Program-made: the position numbers and the translations under genes | Notes under the pieces: model-generated | The model's input: only the letters and a program-made list of their open reading frames with translations | What the model was told of the DNA's origin: nothing | The model's database searches: none | NCBI RefSeq assembly: GCF_900110835.1 | Contig: NZ_FOJG01000002.1 | Location: forward strand, 2,758,556-2,822,555 | Direction: 5' to 3' | Origin: Chitinophaga arvensicola | Lineage (GTDB): Bacteria > Bacteroidota > Bacteroidia > Chitinophagales > Chitinophagaceae | DNA: 64,000 bases | In this document: positions 61,179 through 64,000 of the stretch, one piece after another | Layout: each line of letters begins with the position of its first letter | Position numbering within the stretch: the first letter of the stretch is position 1

Positions 61179-64000
61179 ATGAACATCATTACCTTTGGGG
61201 TTTCTGATCGTCGTAAGGCGCGCTTAATAATTGCGGTACTGATTTGTATTTATTACTCCAGTCCAGTACTTGGTATTGCTAATTGTCAAATACAAAAAGT
61301 TACCATATCCGCTAATAATATACCATTGGGGCTGGTATTCAAAAAAATAAAACAACAAACAGGAATTATTATTTATACCAATTTGCCTGAAACCGAATTC
61401 AGTAACCAAAAAAAGGTAAGTGTTAATTTCCGTCAAACTGAAATCAACGAAGTAATGGTTTTTTTGCTTAATGATAAAAAAGAGCTAACATATTCATTAA
61501 CCGACCGTCATATTATCATTTTTAGAAAATCGGATCTGTTCATGAAGAATCCTATTTCTTTAGCAAAATCTGATACTATATCAAATAGTTTTGACTTGTC
61601 TGGGAAAATAGTCGACAAAGATGGTAATCCTATACCTGGAGCTTCCGTTAAGAAAAAAAGTGATTTTAAACATGGTACCATTTCCAATGCAGAAGGAGGA
61701 TTTCGTTTACCTGATGTTAATAAGGGCACTATAATTGTCTTTAGCTCTATCGGATTTGAATCAAAAGAGTTAATTACTGAAAATAGAAACATACTCGTCC
61801 AGTTGAATACGCATACCAATATACTGGATGAGAAAGTAGTGATTGCTTATGGAAGTACCACCAAACGATTAAATACTGGAAATGTTGGAAGCTTAAAAGC
61901 GAAAGATATTGAGAAACAACCTGTAAGCAATCCTTTAACTGCATTGCAGGGTCGAGTACCTGGTATCTTTATTGAGCAAGCGAGTGGCTTACCTGGTGCA
62001 GGTGTAAAAGTCCGTATTCAAGGAGTTAATAGTTTGGCCAGTGGAAATGATCCATTTTATGTTGTCGACGGCATCCCCTTTGTCTCACAACTGCTACCAA
62101 CCAATAATACAATAGGTGGAACCTCTGGAGTTACTGGAATCAATGGAAGTCCCTTTAGCTATATTAATTCAGCAGACATTGAGAGTATAGAAGTATTGAA
62201 AGATGCTGACGCTACTGCCATCTATGGTTCCAGGGCCGCCAATGGCGCAGTATTAATTACCACTAAAAAAGGTAAGCCAGGCCTGACAAAAGTAAATTTA
62301 ACATTTCAAAACGGATGGTCGCACATTCAGAAAAAATTAGACTTACTAGACACAAAGGAATATCTTATAATGAGGCATGAAGCAATAAAAAATGATAATA
62401 CTACTGTATCGCCATCTGATGCAGATTTGAATGGCACCTGGGATACTACACGCAATATTGATTGGCAAGAAAGGTTAATTGGACGTACAGCGCAATATAC
62501 GGATGCTCAATTCAATATATCCGGAGGTAACGCTGCAACTCAATACCTATTTGGAGCGGGATATCACAAAGAAACAACTGTATTTCCCGGTCCTTTTTCA
62601 GATGCAAAAGGATCAGTACATGTAAATTTAAATAGCAACTCCCCTAACCAAAAAATTAAGATTCAATTTACATCCTCATACATTTTTGATGACAACAGAT
62701 TGCCACTACTAGACCTAACGCCTTTTGCCATAACGCTGGCTCCGGTAGCACCAGAACCCTTTCTTCCTGATGGAAAAATTAACTGGCAACCTAATGAAAG
62801 TGGCGGCACAACCTATAGTCAAAACCCCCTTGTTAAAAATACGGTAAAAAGTAAAAACCAAACCAGCAATTTAATTAGCAATGCAATTCTAAGTTACGAA
62901 ATTATACCTGGTCTGACTATTAAAAGCAGTTTTGGATATAATAGTCTACTGACTCATGAAATCCTAAAAACTCCTGCATCCATAAGCCCCCCAGAATATT
63001 CATCGTACGCCTTAAATGTAACCCAGTTTGTGACAAATAGGATAAGCTCCTGGATTATAGAGCCTCAAATACAGTATATAAAAAAGATCAGCCAAGGGGA
63101 TTTAGAGATCATGGCAGGAGCGACCGCCACCCAACAAAATAGTGATCAGGAAAGCATAACAGCTTACGGGTTCAATAATGAACTGATTATGGAAGATCTT
63201 GGATCAGCTCCCAATATGTTTGGAACTACTCTAAACGCTATATATAAGTACAATGCTATTTACAGCAGAATATCCTACAATTGGATGAACAAATATATTC
63301 TTAATCTTTCCGCACGAAGAGATGGTAGTTCTAGATTTGGTCCCAAAAGCCAGTTTCATAATTTTGGATCCATAGGTGCTGCATGGATATTCTCTCAAGA
63401 ACAGTTTTTCCAGGCAAATATGCCCGTTATAAGTTTTGGTAAACTAAGAGGAAGTTATGGTACAACTGGTAATGATCAAATTCCTGATTATCAATTCCTG
63501 GATGTCTATAGCTCCATTCCTGTCAGTGGAAATCCTTACCAAGGAGCATTAGGACTTTCTCCCTCACGAATAACTAATCCTTATTTGCAATGGGAAGCAA
63601 CCAAAAAATTACAGTTTGGATTAGATCTGGGATTTATAAAGGATAGAATACTATTTGGTGTAAACTATAATCAGAACAGATCATCCAATCAATTGCTATC
63701 TACTTCCCTACCCGGAATTACAGGGTTTAGTGGGATAATGGCAAATTTCCCAGCGGTTATTCAAAATACTGGATGGGAAATAACACTTTCAACAATAAAC
63801 ATAAAAACTAATCATTTTACTTGGAGTACAAATTTCAACATTACCATCCCTAAAAACCAAATGCTTTCTTATCAGGGATTAGATAAAAATAATTCCATCT
63901 TCATAGGCAGGTCTCTTTCAGTCAGAACATATTTTGATTATGCAGGTGTGAACGACACTTCCGGAAAATATCAATTCAGGGATCTAAAAGGCAATCTTAC
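61179..64000 (+). CDS. SusC/RagA-family TonB-dependent transporter with STN domain, truncated by the window end
   Basis: Translating from ATG 61179 (MNIITFGVSDRRKARLI) gives 940 residues open to the window edge, so the C-terminal barrel strands and any following susD are outside. A signal segment lies at about 16-34. Then come an STN domain (about 40-110, VTISANNIPLGLVFKKIKQQ), a carboxypeptidase-regulatory-like domain (about 135-210), KVVIAYGSTTKRLNTGN as TonB-box region, a plug with IEVLKDADATAIYGSRAANG near 340, and the barrel. An STN domain implies control through an FecR, but no sigma/FecR pair is encoded within 15 kb upstream; it may lie beyond the window. AT-rich like the rest of this side. 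Confidence 0.93.
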   Translation, partial: MNIITFGVSDRRKARLIIAVLICIYYSSPVLGIANCQIQKVTISANNIPLGLVFKKIKQQTGIIIYTNLPETEFSNQKKVSVNFRQTEINEVMVFLLNDKKELTYSLTDRHIIIFRKSDLFMKNPISLAKSDTISNSFDLSGKIVDKDGNPIPGASVKKKSDFKHGTISNAEGGFRLPDVNKGTIIVFSSIGFESKELITENRNILVQLNTHTNILDEKVVIAYGSTTKRLNTGNVGSLKAKDIEKQPVSNPLTALQGRVPGIFIEQASGLPGAGVKVRIQGVNSLASGNDPFYVVDGIPFVSQLLPTNNTIGGTSGVTGINGSPFSYINSADIESIEVLKDADATAIYGSRAANGAVLITTKKGKPGLTKVNLTFQNGWSHIQKKLDLLDTKEYLIMRHEAIKNDNTTVSPSDADLNGTWDTTRNIDWQERLIGRTAQYTDAQFNISGGNAATQYLFGAGYHKETTVFPGPFSDAKGSVHVNLNSNSPNQKIKIQFTSSYIFDDNRLPLLDLTPFAITLAPVAPEPFLPDGKINWQPNESGGTTYSQNPLVKNTVKSKNQTSNLISNAILSYEIIPGLTIKSSFGYNSLLTHEILKTPASISPPEYSSYALNVTQFVTNRISSWIIEPQIQYIKKISQGDLEIMAGATATQQNSDQESITAYGFNNELIMEDLGSAPNMFGTTLNAIYKYNAIYSRISYNWMNKYILNLSARRDGSSRFGPKSQFHNFGSIGAAWIFSQEQFFQANMPVISFGKLRGSYGTTGNDQIPDYQFLDVYSSIPVSGNPYQGALGLSPSRITNPYLQWEATKKLQFGLDLGFIKDRILFGVNYNQNRSSNQLLSTSLPGITGFSGIMANFPAVIQNTGWEITLSTINIKTNHFTWSTNFNITIPKNQMLSYQGLDKNNSIFIGRSLSVRTYFDYAGVNDTSGKYQFRDLKGNL

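Overview
The window looks like chromosome of a Bacteroidota gut- or soil-type glycan degrader, most like Chitinophaga/Chitinophagaceae. The grounds are four SusC-type TonB-dependent receptors, three SusD lipoproteins, three ECF sigma/FecR pairs, LytTR signalling, lipobox-bearing surface lipoproteins, A-rich start regions instead of strong Shine-Dalgarno sites, and a promoter of the TTG...TAnnTTTG type. I saw no tRNA, rRNA, CRISPR array, intact transposase or phage gene.

Layout, left GC-richer part (1 to about 46 kb). (a) 1-2.3 kb: the end of a ROK-family gene, an unrecognised secreted protein, and an orphan LytTR response regulator whose phosphoacceptor Asp is Asn. (b) 2.6-11.9 kb, minus strand: a complete polysaccharide utilisation locus (PUL) in the order ECF sigma, FecR, SusC, SusD, GH29-type alpha-L-fucosidase, sulfatase, suggesting a sulfated fucose-containing glycan. 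A VOC (glyoxalase-fold) gene diverges from it. (c) 12.4-17.6 kb, plus strand: a SusC/SusD pair without enzymes, preceded by a 580-base leader holding four copies of a 15-base motif. (d) 17.7-29 kb: a beta-galactoside PUL with secreted LacZ-type GH2, a DUF1735/F5-8C surface lipoprotein, SusD, STN-type SusC and FecR on the minus strand, and the sigma gene divergent. (e) 29-45.7 kb, minus strand: ECF sigma and FecR followed by an eight-gene, tightly packed operon of outer-membrane and surface proteins: an STN-type receptor, a DUF4397-like lipoprotein, another lipoprotein, three fasciclin (FAS1) lipoproteins, an Oar-like receptor and a five-IPT/NHL lipoprotein. It has no SusD and no enzyme.

Right AT-rich part (about 46 to 64 kb). 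This region differs in base composition and gene style and reads as an accessory region. It holds a decayed gene, four (possibly five) copies of a small exported protein with two conserved cysteines, a membrane-anchored thioredoxin-fold protein, a polytopic GT-C-like membrane protein, an outer-membrane beta-barrel receptor, two paralogous S9 prolyl-oligopeptidase-family peptidases, and the first 2.8 kb of a further STN-type SusC that runs off the window. Each of the four clear small-protein genes has a GCTTTTT/AAAAAGC hairpin 9-10 bases before its start codon and a second hairpin about 61-65 bases after its stop. This cassette, together with the redox, peptidase and outer-membrane neighbours, is the best candidate for an undescribed system here: small disulfide-capable exported peptides with dedicated processing or transport partners. 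That functional link is inference only.
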